A DNA stretch of 8,154 nucleotides. Origin: Pyrinomonadaceae bacterium. Its GTDB lineage: Bacteria > Acidobacteriota > Blastocatellia > Pyrinomonadales > Pyrinomonadaceae. The position numbers and the translations under genes were made by a program. Positions 1 to 5,608 of this stretch are shown piece after piece (positions within the stretch are counted from its first letter, which is position 1; every line of letters begins with the position of its first letter). The stretch spans positions 1 to 8,154 of the forward strand of contig JACMMN010000001.1 of NCBI GenBank assembly GCA_014379075.1, given 5' to 3'. Below the pieces are notes generated by a model that was not told the origin of the DNA, did not search any database, and saw only the letters and a program-made list of their open reading frames with translations.

Positions 1-1
1 A

Positions 2-826
2 CCGTATAAACTCATCTCGAAAGACCTTCGGCCGGAAAAATCGATCATTAAGATCGGCAACGCTTTCATCGGCGACGGCCAGCTGGCGATCATAGCCGGC
101 CCTTGCGCGGTTGAAACTTCAGAGCAGGTGTTTAAAGTAGCGGAATCTATTGCTGCCTCCGGTGCTAAGTTTTTCCGCGGGGGCGCATTTAAGCCTCGTA
201 CTTCTCCGTATGCCTTCCAAGGCAAGGGCGAAGACGGATTGAAGATCTTAGCTGAGGTTCGCGACCGGTACGGCCTAAATATTGTGACCGAGGCGATGGA
301 TGAACACGGTATCGATCTCGTCGAAAAATACGGCGACTGCATCCAGATCGGCGCCCGGAACATGCAGAATTTCTCGCTGTTGAAATATGTCGGTCAGACA
401 CGCAAACCAGTGCTGCTAAAACGCGGATTGTCGGCAACGCTCGAGGAATTTCTGCTGGCGGCCGAATACATTATGGCCGAGGGAAATTATGACGTTGTGC
501 TTTGCGAACGCGGCATCAGGACATTTGCGAATCACGCAAGAAACACAATGGACCTTTCAATAATTCCGGCGGCCCAACGGTTGACTCACCTGCCGATAAT
601 CGTCGATCCGTCACACGGAACGGGGCATAATTACATGGTCAATCCAATGGCCCGCGCCGGAGTAGCAGTCGGGGCCGACGGACTAATAATCGAGGTACAT
701 CCATGTCCCGAAGAAGCTCTCTGCGACGGTGCACAGGCTCTTACTACAGCTCAATATGTGCAATTAGTCGATCAGGTCAGGCAGATCCATGATGTGGTTG
801 CGAATTATGAGCCGGCATTTGCTTGA
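2..826 (+). CDS. aroF: 3-deoxy-7-phosphoheptulonate (DAHP) synthase, 5'-truncated by window edge
   Basis: This enzyme condenses phosphoenolpyruvate with erythrose 4-phosphate to DAHP, the first step of the shikimate pathway, in the cytosol. The frame is open from base 2, so the real start lies outside the window; 274 residues are visible. In visible numbering the TIM-barrel motifs are AGPCAVE (about 33-39), RGGAFKPRTSPYAFQG (59-74), QIGARNMQN, KPVLLKRGLSAT, LCERGIRTF and DPSHGTG (202-208). The four metal ligands known for the Thermotoga-type enzyme are all present: Cys35, His205, Glu231 and Asp242. This places it in the KDO8P-synthase-like (AroA-beta) class, not the E. coli AroG class. The missing N-terminus could hold the ferredoxin-like regulatory domain typical of that class. 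The gene is convergent with the membrane-protein/XRE unit. The symbol aroF follows common naming for this class. The function is very secure. Confidence 0.96.
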   Translation, partial: PYKLISKDLRPEKSIIKIGNAFIGDGQLAIIAGPCAVETSEQVFKVAESIAASGAKFFRGGAFKPRTSPYAFQGKGEDGLKILAEVRDRYGLNIVTEAMDEHGIDLVEKYGDCIQIGARNMQNFSLLKYVGQTRKPVLLKRGLSATLEEFLLAAEYIMAEGNYDVVLCERGIRTFANHARNTMDLSIIPAAQRLTHLPIIVDPSHGTGHNYMVNPMARAGVAVGADGLIIEVHPCPEEALCDGAQALTTAQYVQLVDQVRQIHDVVANYEPAFA

Positions 827-880
827 ACGCATTTCAGTTAGGCGATTTTACTTCTCAGCCCGGAAATGACTTTTCAAACC

Positions 881-917
881 AAATAAAAATCCGTGCATGT
901 CCCGAACATGCACGGAT
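881..917 (-). terminator. Rho-independent terminator of the minus-strand XRE/membrane-protein unit
   Basis: A perfect 12-bp inverted repeat (889-900 with 906-917) encloses the 5-base loop CCCGA. Read on the minus strand, the stem runs directly into TTTTATTT (bases 881-888), a good U-tract, 25 bases past the stop codon of the membrane-protein gene. The plus-strand side lacks a U-tract (CGTATTACG follows), so it should work mainly for the minus strand. The convergent DAHP synthase gene may still get some mRNA 3'-end protection from the hairpin. Confidence 0.88.
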
Positions 918-941
918 CGTATTACGTTCGACGCCTTTTGC

Positions 942-1337
942 CTATCTCGCCAAACGAAACTTCATCATACCATAAAATTGAATGTAGCAGCTTATCATTC
1001 CCGCCACGATGAGGAGCGTTAACGGCAGGAACTTGAAAGTTTCCGGCAGTACTACGCCAAGCGTCTGCCTGAACATCACACCTAAAATTACTGCCAGTAC
1101 GGCGATCATCATCCGTCCGAATATCCAGCTTCCAAATTCCGGTTTTTCGACAGAAGACGTGAGAAAATATGGCAGAACCATCAACATGATCAAAGTCGCA
1201 AGCGAAAATATTCCGTCTACTCCGAAAGAGAATGATGTTTGCCCGAAATCGACCGCTAAAAAGAACAGAACAAACGTAGTGTCGAGAGCGAAAGCTCCGC
1301 TGCCCGCGTCATCAAAGTGTGCTACTTGAGTTTGCAT
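942..1337 (-). CDS. Small multi-pass membrane protein of unknown function, downstream of XRE regulator
   Basis: I do not recognise a family. The 131-residue product has a polar N-terminus of about 18 residues, a short hydrophobic stretch (about 20-30, possibly amphipathic or a first span), and three clear membrane segments near 42-60, 71-90 and 102-123. It ends in a basic tail (KFRLAR), which by the positive-inside rule favours a cytosolic C-terminus. The ATG at 1337 is preceded by AGGTAGGG on the minus strand, a good ribosome site. The gene starts 32 bases after the XRE gene ends and is followed by the terminator at 881-917, so the two form one transcript. In many XRE pairs this second position holds an ImmA/IrrE peptidase; here it does not. 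A sensor, a toxin-like protein or an envelope-stress partner are all possible, and none is shown. The opposite-strand frame over this gene lacks such signals. Confidence 0.85.
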   Translation of the reverse strand: MQTQVAHFDDAGSGAFALDTTFVLFFLAVDFGQTSFSFGVDGIFSLATLIMLMVLPYFLTSSVEKPEFGSWIFGRMMIAVLAVILGVMFRQTLGVVLPETFKFLPLTLLIVAGMISCYIQFYGMMKFRLAR

Positions 1338-1369
1338 CGTTTCCCTACCTTTAATTTTAGTTGTAACAA

Positions 1370-1762
1370 TTATTCGCCGGGCTTGCTGAATTGCTTATAG
1401 GCGACGCGGAAAAGTTCCGACAGGGCCTTTGCCGTTTCAGGCGTCAGCATTTTATCCGCACGGAGATGAGCCTCGACGATCTCTGGGGTCGCTTCGTGCG
1501 GGTAATATATCACCGGCTCGACGTCCCCCTCGCTCTGGTTGTTCATCACCCGGTCGATCGGCACATCGAGCCAGCCTGTGAGCCGAGCTATGTTATCCGC
1601 ATCCGGTTTGCCCGTGCCGTTCTCTATACGTGATAACGTCGAAGCGGAAACACTGGTCACGTCCGCCACGTCACGCAAGCTTAGACCCAGTTCCTCGCGG
1701 CGGCGTTTTATAGCTCGTCCAAGTTCCACCGTATTTATAAAATTGTCATTTCTAAAGGCCAT
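1370..1762 (-). CDS. XRE-family transcriptional regulator with short helical C-terminal domain (DdrO-like layout)
   Basis: This is a DNA-binding regulator of 130 residues. A Cro/CI-type helix-turn-helix spans about residues 14-69, with the recognition region around LRDVADVTSVSASTLSRIEN (29-48). An acidic linker (75-85) follows, then a small helical domain, PEIVEAHLRADKMLTPETAK onward (93-126), of the kind seen in XRE proteins paired with ImmA/IrrE peptidases. Length and layout resemble Deinococcus DdrO (about 130 residues); that similarity is by architecture, not by alignment. I chose the ATG at 1762 over the GTG at 1777, because AGGAGG sits 5 bases before this ATG and would be inside the coding sequence of the longer form. 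It is first in a unit with the membrane protein and divergent from the SWIM-Rad52 gene. A palindrome overlapping its own -35 suggests autoregulation. Confidence 0.92.
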   Translation of the reverse strand: MAFRNDNFINTVELGRAIKRRREELGLSLRDVADVTSVSASTLSRIENGTGKPDADNIARLTGWLDVPIDRVMNNQSEGDVEPVIYYPHEATPEIVEAHLRADKMLTPETAKALSELFRVAYKQFSKPGE

Positions 1763-1823
1763 GTTGTCCTCCTGCACCTTTGATTTCTACGTGTCATAGG
1801 TGCTTTCTGCATTTCACGGATAA

Positions 1824-1852
1824 AACATAACATAACATAATTGCAATTGCAA
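1824..1852 (-). promoter_or_regulatory. Predicted promoter of the XRE/membrane-protein unit
   Basis: On the minus strand, -35 TTGCAA (1852-1847) and -10 TATGTT (1829-1824) are separated by exactly 17 bases. TG one base before the -10 gives an extended -10 (TGTTATGTT). The expected start is near 1817, leaving a leader of about 55 bases before the ATG. The -35 is half of the 12-bp palindrome at 1841-1852, so a bound repressor would block it. The tandem ACATA repeats make the exact -10 register somewhat ambiguous. Confidence 0.6.
1825..1840. repeat. Tandem ACATA array (three units) in divergent control region
   Basis: ACATA is repeated three times with a 5-bp period (ACATAACATAACATAA), giving three overlapping ACATAA copies at 1825-1830, 1830-1835 and 1835-1840. 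It directly abuts the TTGCAATTGCAA palindrome and covers the -10 region of the minus-strand promoter. It may be extra operator half-sites, or only a slippage-prone AT-rich spacer. Confidence 0.7.
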
Positions 1853-1873
1853 CACCTCATTTCATACTTGCAA
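1841..1873. promoter_or_regulatory. Probable regulator operators: three TTGCAA palindromes between divergent promoters
   Basis: TTGCAA, itself a palindrome, occurs at 1841-1846, 1847-1852 and 1868-1873. The first two join into the perfect 12-bp palindrome TTGCAATTGCAA. The third lies 21 bp, about two helical turns, from the second. The second and third copies coincide with the predicted -35 elements of the two divergent promoters, so one dimeric regulator could control both transcripts. The neighbouring XRE protein is the obvious candidate; that assignment is inference. Confidence 0.55.
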
Positions 1874-1896
1874 CAAATAGATTTCCCTGATACAAT
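1868..1896 (+). promoter_or_regulatory. Predicted promoter of the SWIM-Rad52 gene
   Basis: The -35 TTGCAA (1868-1873) and -10 TACAAT (1891-1896, 5/6 to consensus) have a 17-base spacer. TG at 1888-1889 gives an extended -10 (TGATACAAT). Transcription should begin near 1903, leaving a leader of about 58 bases before the ATG at 1961. The -35 coincides with a TTGCAA operator candidate, which implies repression by the divergent XRE regulator. Confidence 0.65.
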
Positions 1897-1960
1897 GTTT
1901 CACGGATGGTACGGTAAGATAACTATTTAAGGGATTTACTTTTGGGGTTTGGAGCTTAAG

Positions 1961-3130
1961 ATGGCAGTAAAGAATATTAAGACACTTTCAGAATCGGCAC
2001 GGCAGAACAAAGGAAAACGTTTGGCGGCAAAGGGTTTTGTTACCCGCATCGGCGACGGCTTTCGGGTTAGAACTTCCGATTCATTAAGGACTTCGACAAT
2101 TTTTATTGTCAGGCGTGACGAATTGGGCCCGATCCGGTGCGATTGTCCGGCATACAAATGCGAATCGTATGTGCAGATCGGCTTTCGCTGTGAACACATC
2201 ATGGCCGTCAGATACGCTATTGTCATGAAAAATACCGAATTCGATGTTAGAACTTCCCGTGCAAATAACGGCACATTAACCACTGAGTCGCGTAAGTCTG
2301 AACGCGGCGAACAGAATGCCAAAAGCTCATCAAAGATCGTTTCGGGCGACAGACATGCCAGAAATGTGGATCTTGATGTGTTTCGGCTCGATAAAACAAG
2401 AGGAAAATACGATATGAAACAGAATAGAACCCCAGAAACCAATGCTAACGAAATAAAAGAAATTTTTAGTCCCGGCGAAGATCAAGGAAATGTTTTGAAT
2501 TTCTCATCGACTCTCCGCGAATTGAGAAAGAATGTCGATCCCGATCTTGTCAGACAGCGTGAAGGCCGACGTGACCGAAATGGAAAAGTGCAAATGGTCG
2601 ATTATGTCGAATGGCACACGGTCGCCGACATTCTTGATCAAACAGCCCCGAACTGGGCCCATTCAGTTAGAGACATTCGAGAGGTCGGTAATTTTATGAC
2701 CGTGACCGTTGCAATCACCATCGACGGCGTTACGCGCGAAGGCATTGGGACCGGGTTGGTCCGGAGTGAGATGGGAATAAAAAAAGCCGAGCATGACGCA
2801 TTGAAGCGGGCGGCCGTAAAATTCGGTATTGCACGCGACCTTTATAAGCGTGAATTTGACGCAATAGATCGTGAGGAAACTGCGACGCCGGCGGCAAAAA
2901 CCGAATTTTCGGCGGATCCCGTCGCTCAAAGCATCTCGGATCTTGTTACCTCAAAACAGCTTTCTATGATTCGCATGCTCGCTCGTGAAAAGAGCATCAA
3001 TGCCGACGAAGAATGTTCGGCTCTGATGAATTGTAAGTGCAGTGAACTTACCAGGCGAGCGGCATCCGCGTTGATCGTACACTTGCAGGAATTAACCGCT
3101 CAGCACGTTCCGATGCGCCGTGCCGGTTAG
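1961..3130 (+). CDS. SWIM zinc-finger / Rad52-like single-strand annealing fusion protein
   Basis: This is a predicted recombination or repair protein of 389 residues. Residues about 1-90 form a SWIM-type zinc finger with pattern CxC-x14-CxH: Cys60, Cys62, Cys77 and His79. A charged, low-complexity linker covers about 92-180. Residues about 185-298 match the Rad52/Rad22 (DdrA-like) annealing fold: VDYVEWHTVADIL, NWAHSV, a strand pair around VTVAITIDGVTREGIGTG, then the helix KKAEHDALKRAAVKFGIA (274-291) typical of the family. A helical tail (331-378, SKQLSMIRMLARE and LTRRAASALIVHL) may be a separate small domain. I chose the ATG at 1961 over a TTG at 1949 because GGAG at 1951-1954 sits 6 bases before this ATG. 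Rad52-family proteins bind ssDNA and anneal strands; SWIM fingers bind DNA or partner proteins. It is divergent from the XRE regulator. No phage genes are nearby, so it looks like a resident gene. Confidence 0.85.
   Translation: MAVKNIKTLSESARQNKGKRLAAKGFVTRIGDGFRVRTSDSLRTSTIFIVRRDELGPIRCDCPAYKCESYVQIGFRCEHIMAVRYAIVMKNTEFDVRTSRANNGTLTTESRKSERGEQNAKSSSKIVSGDRHARNVDLDVFRLDKTRGKYDMKQNRTPETNANEIKEIFSPGEDQGNVLNFSSTLRELRKNVDPDLVRQREGRRDRNGKVQMVDYVEWHTVADILDQTAPNWAHSVRDIREVGNFMTVTVAITIDGVTREGIGTGLVRSEMGIKKAEHDALKRAAVKFGIARDLYKREFDAIDREETATPAAKTEFSADPVAQSISDLVTSKQLSMIRMLAREKSINADEECSALMNCKCSELTRRAASALIVHLQELTAQHVPMRRAG
2399..2416 (+). promoter_or_regulatory. Possible internal ribosome site and start for a Rad52-only product
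   Basis: Inside the SWIM-Rad52 gene, AGAGGA (2399-2404) lies 9 bases before an in-frame ATG (2414-2416), codon 152, just past the finger and within the linker. Starting here would give a 238-residue protein beginning MKQNRTPETN that holds the whole Rad52-like domain and tail but no zinc finger. The site may be chance, since purine-rich codons are common. Confidence 0.35.
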
Positions 3131-3154
3131 AATCAAATTGCTTCGGCAAAAAGT

Positions 3155-3229
3155 GTTTTGAGTTGTGATAGCCCGTCCCTGCTTCCCTTTTGAAGCTTGT
3201 GCACCTCCCATTCACAACTCAAAACTTTT
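3155..3229. terminator. Long inverted repeat after SWIM-Rad52 gene; terminator or small palindromic element
   Basis: A perfect 14-bp inverted repeat (3155-3168 with 3212-3225, GTTTTGAGTTGTGA) encloses 43 bases, which hold a smaller hairpin GCTTC/GAAGC (3181-3185, 3192-3196). The plus strand continues TTTTCTT; the minus strand continues ACTTTTT. It could therefore end transcription in both directions. The large loop is unusual for an intrinsic terminator and also fits a mobile intergenic palindrome. No target-site duplication is visible. Confidence 0.5.
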
Positions 3230-3251
3230 CTTCCCTCCAACCTTATCTCAA

Positions 3252-3260
3252 TGCTAAAAT
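3252..3260 (+). promoter_or_regulatory. Extended -10 promoter candidate for the DUF1579-like gene
   Basis: TGCTAAAAT is an extended -10 (TGn then TAAAAT, 5/6). It lies about 34 bases before the ATG at 3294, after the inverted repeat that closes the previous gene. No good -35 is visible at 16-18 bases, which extended -10 promoters can tolerate. Confidence 0.45.
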
Positions 3261-3293
3261 CTTACCTTAGTTATTTTTGGAGTGTGCCGCGAT

Positions 3294-3755
3294 ATGAGTG
3301 TAAATGAAGATCTGGCTAAATTTGCCGGCGATTGGAAAGGAACCAACAATCTATATTTGTCATGGCTGCCGGACCCCATAAAACCCTCGGATGGAACAAT
3401 GACAGTATCATCGAAATCGAAAGGGCAGTTCGTACAGTTTGATTACACCTGGGCTTACGAAGGTGAATCGCAGGAAGGCCTGATCGTGCTTGGATGCGAT
3501 ACAAAGTCGGATGCCGTTCAAGTGGTATGGACTGATTCGTGGCACAGCCGCCACACTTTCATGGTTTCGGACGGAACGGTCGATGAAAACGGCGTCGTTT
3601 CGGTAAAAGGTTATTACAAAGTGCCAGATCATCCCGATTGGGGCTGGAGGACCGACATCATTCCAGGAGACAATTCATTGAAAATCGTCATGTATAATGT
3701 TTCACCGGAAGGTGTGGAGGAATTGGCGGTCGATACAGAATATAGGAGAGTCTGA
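3294..3755 (+). CDS. DUF1579-like small beta-barrel protein
   Basis: This 153-residue cytosolic protein has no signal peptide or membrane segment. It begins with an FAGDWKGTN motif (10-18), which resembles the GxWxG opening of lipocalin or fatty-acid-binding-like barrels. Alternating strands follow (GQFVQFDYTWAYEG, EGLIVLGCD, AVQVVWTDSWHS, VVSVKGYYKV, WRTDIIPG, SLKIVMYNV). This pattern and length match DUF1579 and related families, whose members may bind small hydrophobic ligands; no ligand can be inferred here. I chose the ATG at 3294, with GGAG at 3279-3282 (spacing 11). An in-frame GTG at 3282 overlaps that GGAG and so cannot use it. The gene has its own promoter candidate and stands between the SWIM-Rad52 gene and the convergent M16 unit, so it is probably a single-gene transcript. 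The family assignment is moderately sure. Confidence 0.82.
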   Translation: MSVNEDLAKFAGDWKGTNNLYLSWLPDPIKPSDGTMTVSSKSKGQFVQFDYTWAYEGESQEGLIVLGCDTKSDAVQVVWTDSWHSRHTFMVSDGTVDENGVVSVKGYYKVPDHPDWGWRTDIIPGDNSLKIVMYNVSPEGVEELAVDTEYRRV

Positions 3756-3875
3756 TTATTTACGCAGAAGCCTGTGCGAAGACGACATTCGTCGGTGAAC
3801 GTTTTACGCCCTTAATAAGGTGCGGACTTCCGAATTGAAAGCCCTTCCTTTCGGTCAAGCTTCCGCATAAAGTTT

Positions 3876-5579
3876 TCAGCCGCGTGTTCCGGTGAAATTC
3901 AGCGGTTCCGGAACGATGGGTGCGGAAATTGTCCCGTTCATGGAATCGCCATCGACCGAACCATTGATAACAAATTCCACGCTTTGGCCTTGAATCTCGG
4001 CATTAGCAGTTGCCGAGAGGTTAACTCCTCGGACTTTTCCCTCGGCTATCTTGCCGTCGCCAAGCATCGTTTCCAACTTGCCGGATACGGCTTCTCCATT
4101 CTGGACCAGAGTCAATGAAACCGGCAGATTCTGCCCCTGAAAGTCGAGCACCAATTTCCATTTACCGCTAACGTCTGCCGTTTCTTCGCCAATAGTTTTT
4201 CCGTAGACCGCAATGTCCTTAGGTTGTCCGTTCGTGTCGAAGATCTCGATCATGGCTGCGTATGGTCCGGCTTGCGGCAAAATATCTTCGGCGTCGCCGA
4301 CGATCACGATCGCCATTTTTTCCGGTTGAATGTATTTTGCCGCGACACGCAGGATATCAGCGGCAGTTACGGCATCGACCTTGTCGCGGTAGGTTTGAAG
4401 ATAATCCTCAGGCAGCGAATAAAGCTGCTGATTCACGAGCAGGCCGGTTAAACCCTCTTGTGTTTCCGCACGGATCGGAAAAACGCCGGTGAGGAAGTTC
4501 TTGGCATCGGCAAGTTCATCTTCCGAAACCTTGTCGGCCCGGATACGATCTAGTTCGTAGAAAAATTCTTTCAATGAATCCCCGGTCACGGGTGTTCGAA
4601 CTTCCGCCGTCGCCTCAAAATCACCTGCTAATTTCTTGGCATCCAATCTTGTATAAGCCCCGTACGTGTATCCTTTTTCCTCGCGCAAATTCATAAAAAC
4701 CCGCGACGATGCTCCTGCTCCGAGAACCTGATTCATAACAACAGCGGCAAAATAATCGGGATTCGCGCGATCCATTCCGATATTTGCGAGAACGATATTC
4801 GACTGAGCTGAACCCTGGCGATCAACGATCGTAATTGTTCTTTCCGTCCGCTCAGGCGGCGCCGGAAAAGTCGACTGAGCGGTCTCACCCGCTTCCCAGT
4901 CGCCAAAGTGATCTTCTATCTGCTTTACAAGCTCATTGCGGTCAACATCTCCGACGGCGACAAAAACTGCATTATCCGGAACAAACACTTTTTTATGAAA
5001 TGCTATCAGGGCATCGCGTTCCAGCTTTTCAATATCTTCAGCGGTTGTCGAAACTCTCGCGTAGGGATGTTCGCCGTACAAAAGCCGCGCGATTTGCTCG
5101 CCCGCCAGAAAATTCGGCTGCGAACGCTGGAATTTCAAATTTTCAATGGTATTTCGTTTGTAAAGATCCAACTCATCTTCGGGAAAGGTCGGGCGAAATA
5201 TTATTTCGGCCATTAGCTCAAGGATCTCGGTATCGTATAGGGCAAGCGCGGATGCGGAAATGATAGTAAAATCATCCGAAGAACTTGCACCCAAGCCGGC
5301 TCCGAGGCGTTCCACTTTTTCGGCTAATGCCTGACTTGAATAATTCTCCGTGCCTTCGTTGAGCATCGACGTAATAGCCGACGTCATGCCCACAGCGTCT
5401 TGAGGATCATTCACATCGCCCGAGAAAAACGCCAAGCGATAGCTGACCAGCGGCAAACGCTTGTCTTGAAAGATCACTATCTTTAGCCCGTTGGGCATAG
5501 ATGTCTTATACGGCTGCGGGATATTGAAAGGCACCGGAGCGAGGGCGTCAGGCGCGGTTTTACGAATTGCTTGTGTCAT
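3876..5579 (-). CDS. M16 peptidase-family non-catalytic subunit with C-terminal beta-rich domain
   Basis: This 567-residue protein has the two-lobe M16 (processing-peptidase/PqqL-like) fold. Where catalytic members carry HxxEH, residues 64-77 read GMTSAITSMLNEGT: the flanking Gly and Gly-Thr align but the ligands are Ser67, Thr70 and Ser71, so zinc cannot bind. The second lobe keeps the substrate-binding pair Arg299 and Tyr306 in LREEKGYTYGAY. It should therefore be the partner of the adjacent catalytic M16 protein, completing its active site as in mitochondrial processing peptidase. After about residue 440 a tail of roughly 100 residues (from SGKWKLVLDF at 471) forms short strands with GKWKL, VSGKLET and MNGTISA, like a lipocalin-type barrel. 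That tail is beyond the usual 420-450-residue subunit. No signal peptide is visible. The ATG at 5579 has no clear Shine-Dalgarno, so its translation may depend on the upstream gene. Confidence 0.9.
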   Translation of the reverse strand: MTQAIRKTAPDALAPVPFNIPQPYKTSMPNGLKIVIFQDKRLPLVSYRLAFFSGDVNDPQDAVGMTSAITSMLNEGTENYSSQALAEKVERLGAGLGASSSDDFTIISASALALYDTEILELMAEIIFRPTFPEDELDLYKRNTIENLKFQRSQPNFLAGEQIARLLYGEHPYARVSTTAEDIEKLERDALIAFHKKVFVPDNAVFVAVGDVDRNELVKQIEDHFGDWEAGETAQSTFPAPPERTERTITIVDRQGSAQSNIVLANIGMDRANPDYFAAVVMNQVLGAGASSRVFMNLREEKGYTYGAYTRLDAKKLAGDFEATAEVRTPVTGDSLKEFFYELDRIRADKVSEDELADAKNFLTGVFPIRAETQEGLTGLLVNQQLYSLPEDYLQTYRDKVDAVTAADILRVAAKYIQPEKMAIVIVGDAEDILPQAGPYAAMIEIFDTNGQPKDIAVYGKTIGEETADVSGKWKLVLDFQGQNLPVSLTLVQNGEAVSGKLETMLGDGKIAEGKVRGVNLSATANAEIQGQSVEFVINGSVDGDSMNGTISAPIVPEPLNFTGTRG

Positions 5580-5590
5580 AACAATGGAAT

Positions 5591-5608
5591 GCGGACATCC
5601 AAGTCCGC
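5591..5608 (-). other. Intercistronic hairpin between the two M16 genes
   Basis: GCGGAC (5591-5596) and GTCCGC (5603-5608) form a 6-bp stem with a 6-base loop in the 63-base gap. A third copy of GCGGAC at 5630-5635 could pair instead with GTCCGC. There is no U-tract on the minus strand, so it is not a terminator. It could be a processing or stability element, or could affect the Shine-Dalgarno-less start downstream. Confidence 0.4.

Larger units (their letters stand above)
1812..1907. repeat. 10-bp direct repeat TTTCACGGAT flanking the divergent promoters
   Basis: TTTCACGGAT occurs at 1812-1821 and again, in the same orientation, at 1898-1907. Each copy covers a predicted transcription start, near 1817 on the minus strand and near 1903 on the plus strand. 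It could be a second protein-binding site or the trace of a local duplication. Confidence 0.5.

Noticed and set aside
1009..1329. 106-codon open frame on the plus strand opposite the small membrane protein
   Set aside because: Composition is typical of an antisense reading with no domain. The minus-strand gene has a good ribosome site, membrane segments and a matching terminator.
1763..1777. GTG start at 1777 giving five more residues to the XRE regulator
   Set aside because: The AGGAGG ribosome site would then be inside the coding sequence; the ATG at 1762 is correctly spaced from it.
1825..1852. CRISPR-like or iteron array from the ACATA and TTGCAA repeats
   Set aside because: The units are 5-6 bp, few and without spacers. 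They fit a promoter/operator region better, and no replication gene is present.
1936..2442. 168-codon open frame on the minus strand opposite the SWIM part of the repair gene
   Set aside because: It would read through the divergent control region, and the plus strand carries the zinc-finger motif, ribosome site and promoter.
1961..3130. Prophage or plasmid origin of the Rad52-like gene
   Set aside because: Such annealing proteins are common in phages, but no phage, integrase or replication genes flank it and its composition resembles its neighbours.
3781..3852. Short stems (GACGA/TCGTC, GAAAG/CTTTC) between the convergent DUF1579-like and M16 genes as terminators
   Set aside because: Each stem is 5 bp, and none has a U-tract in either direction.
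4835..5263. 142-codon open frame on the plus strand inside the M16 partner gene
   Set aside because: It lies wholly opposite clear M16 sequence and shows no recognisable domain or start signal.
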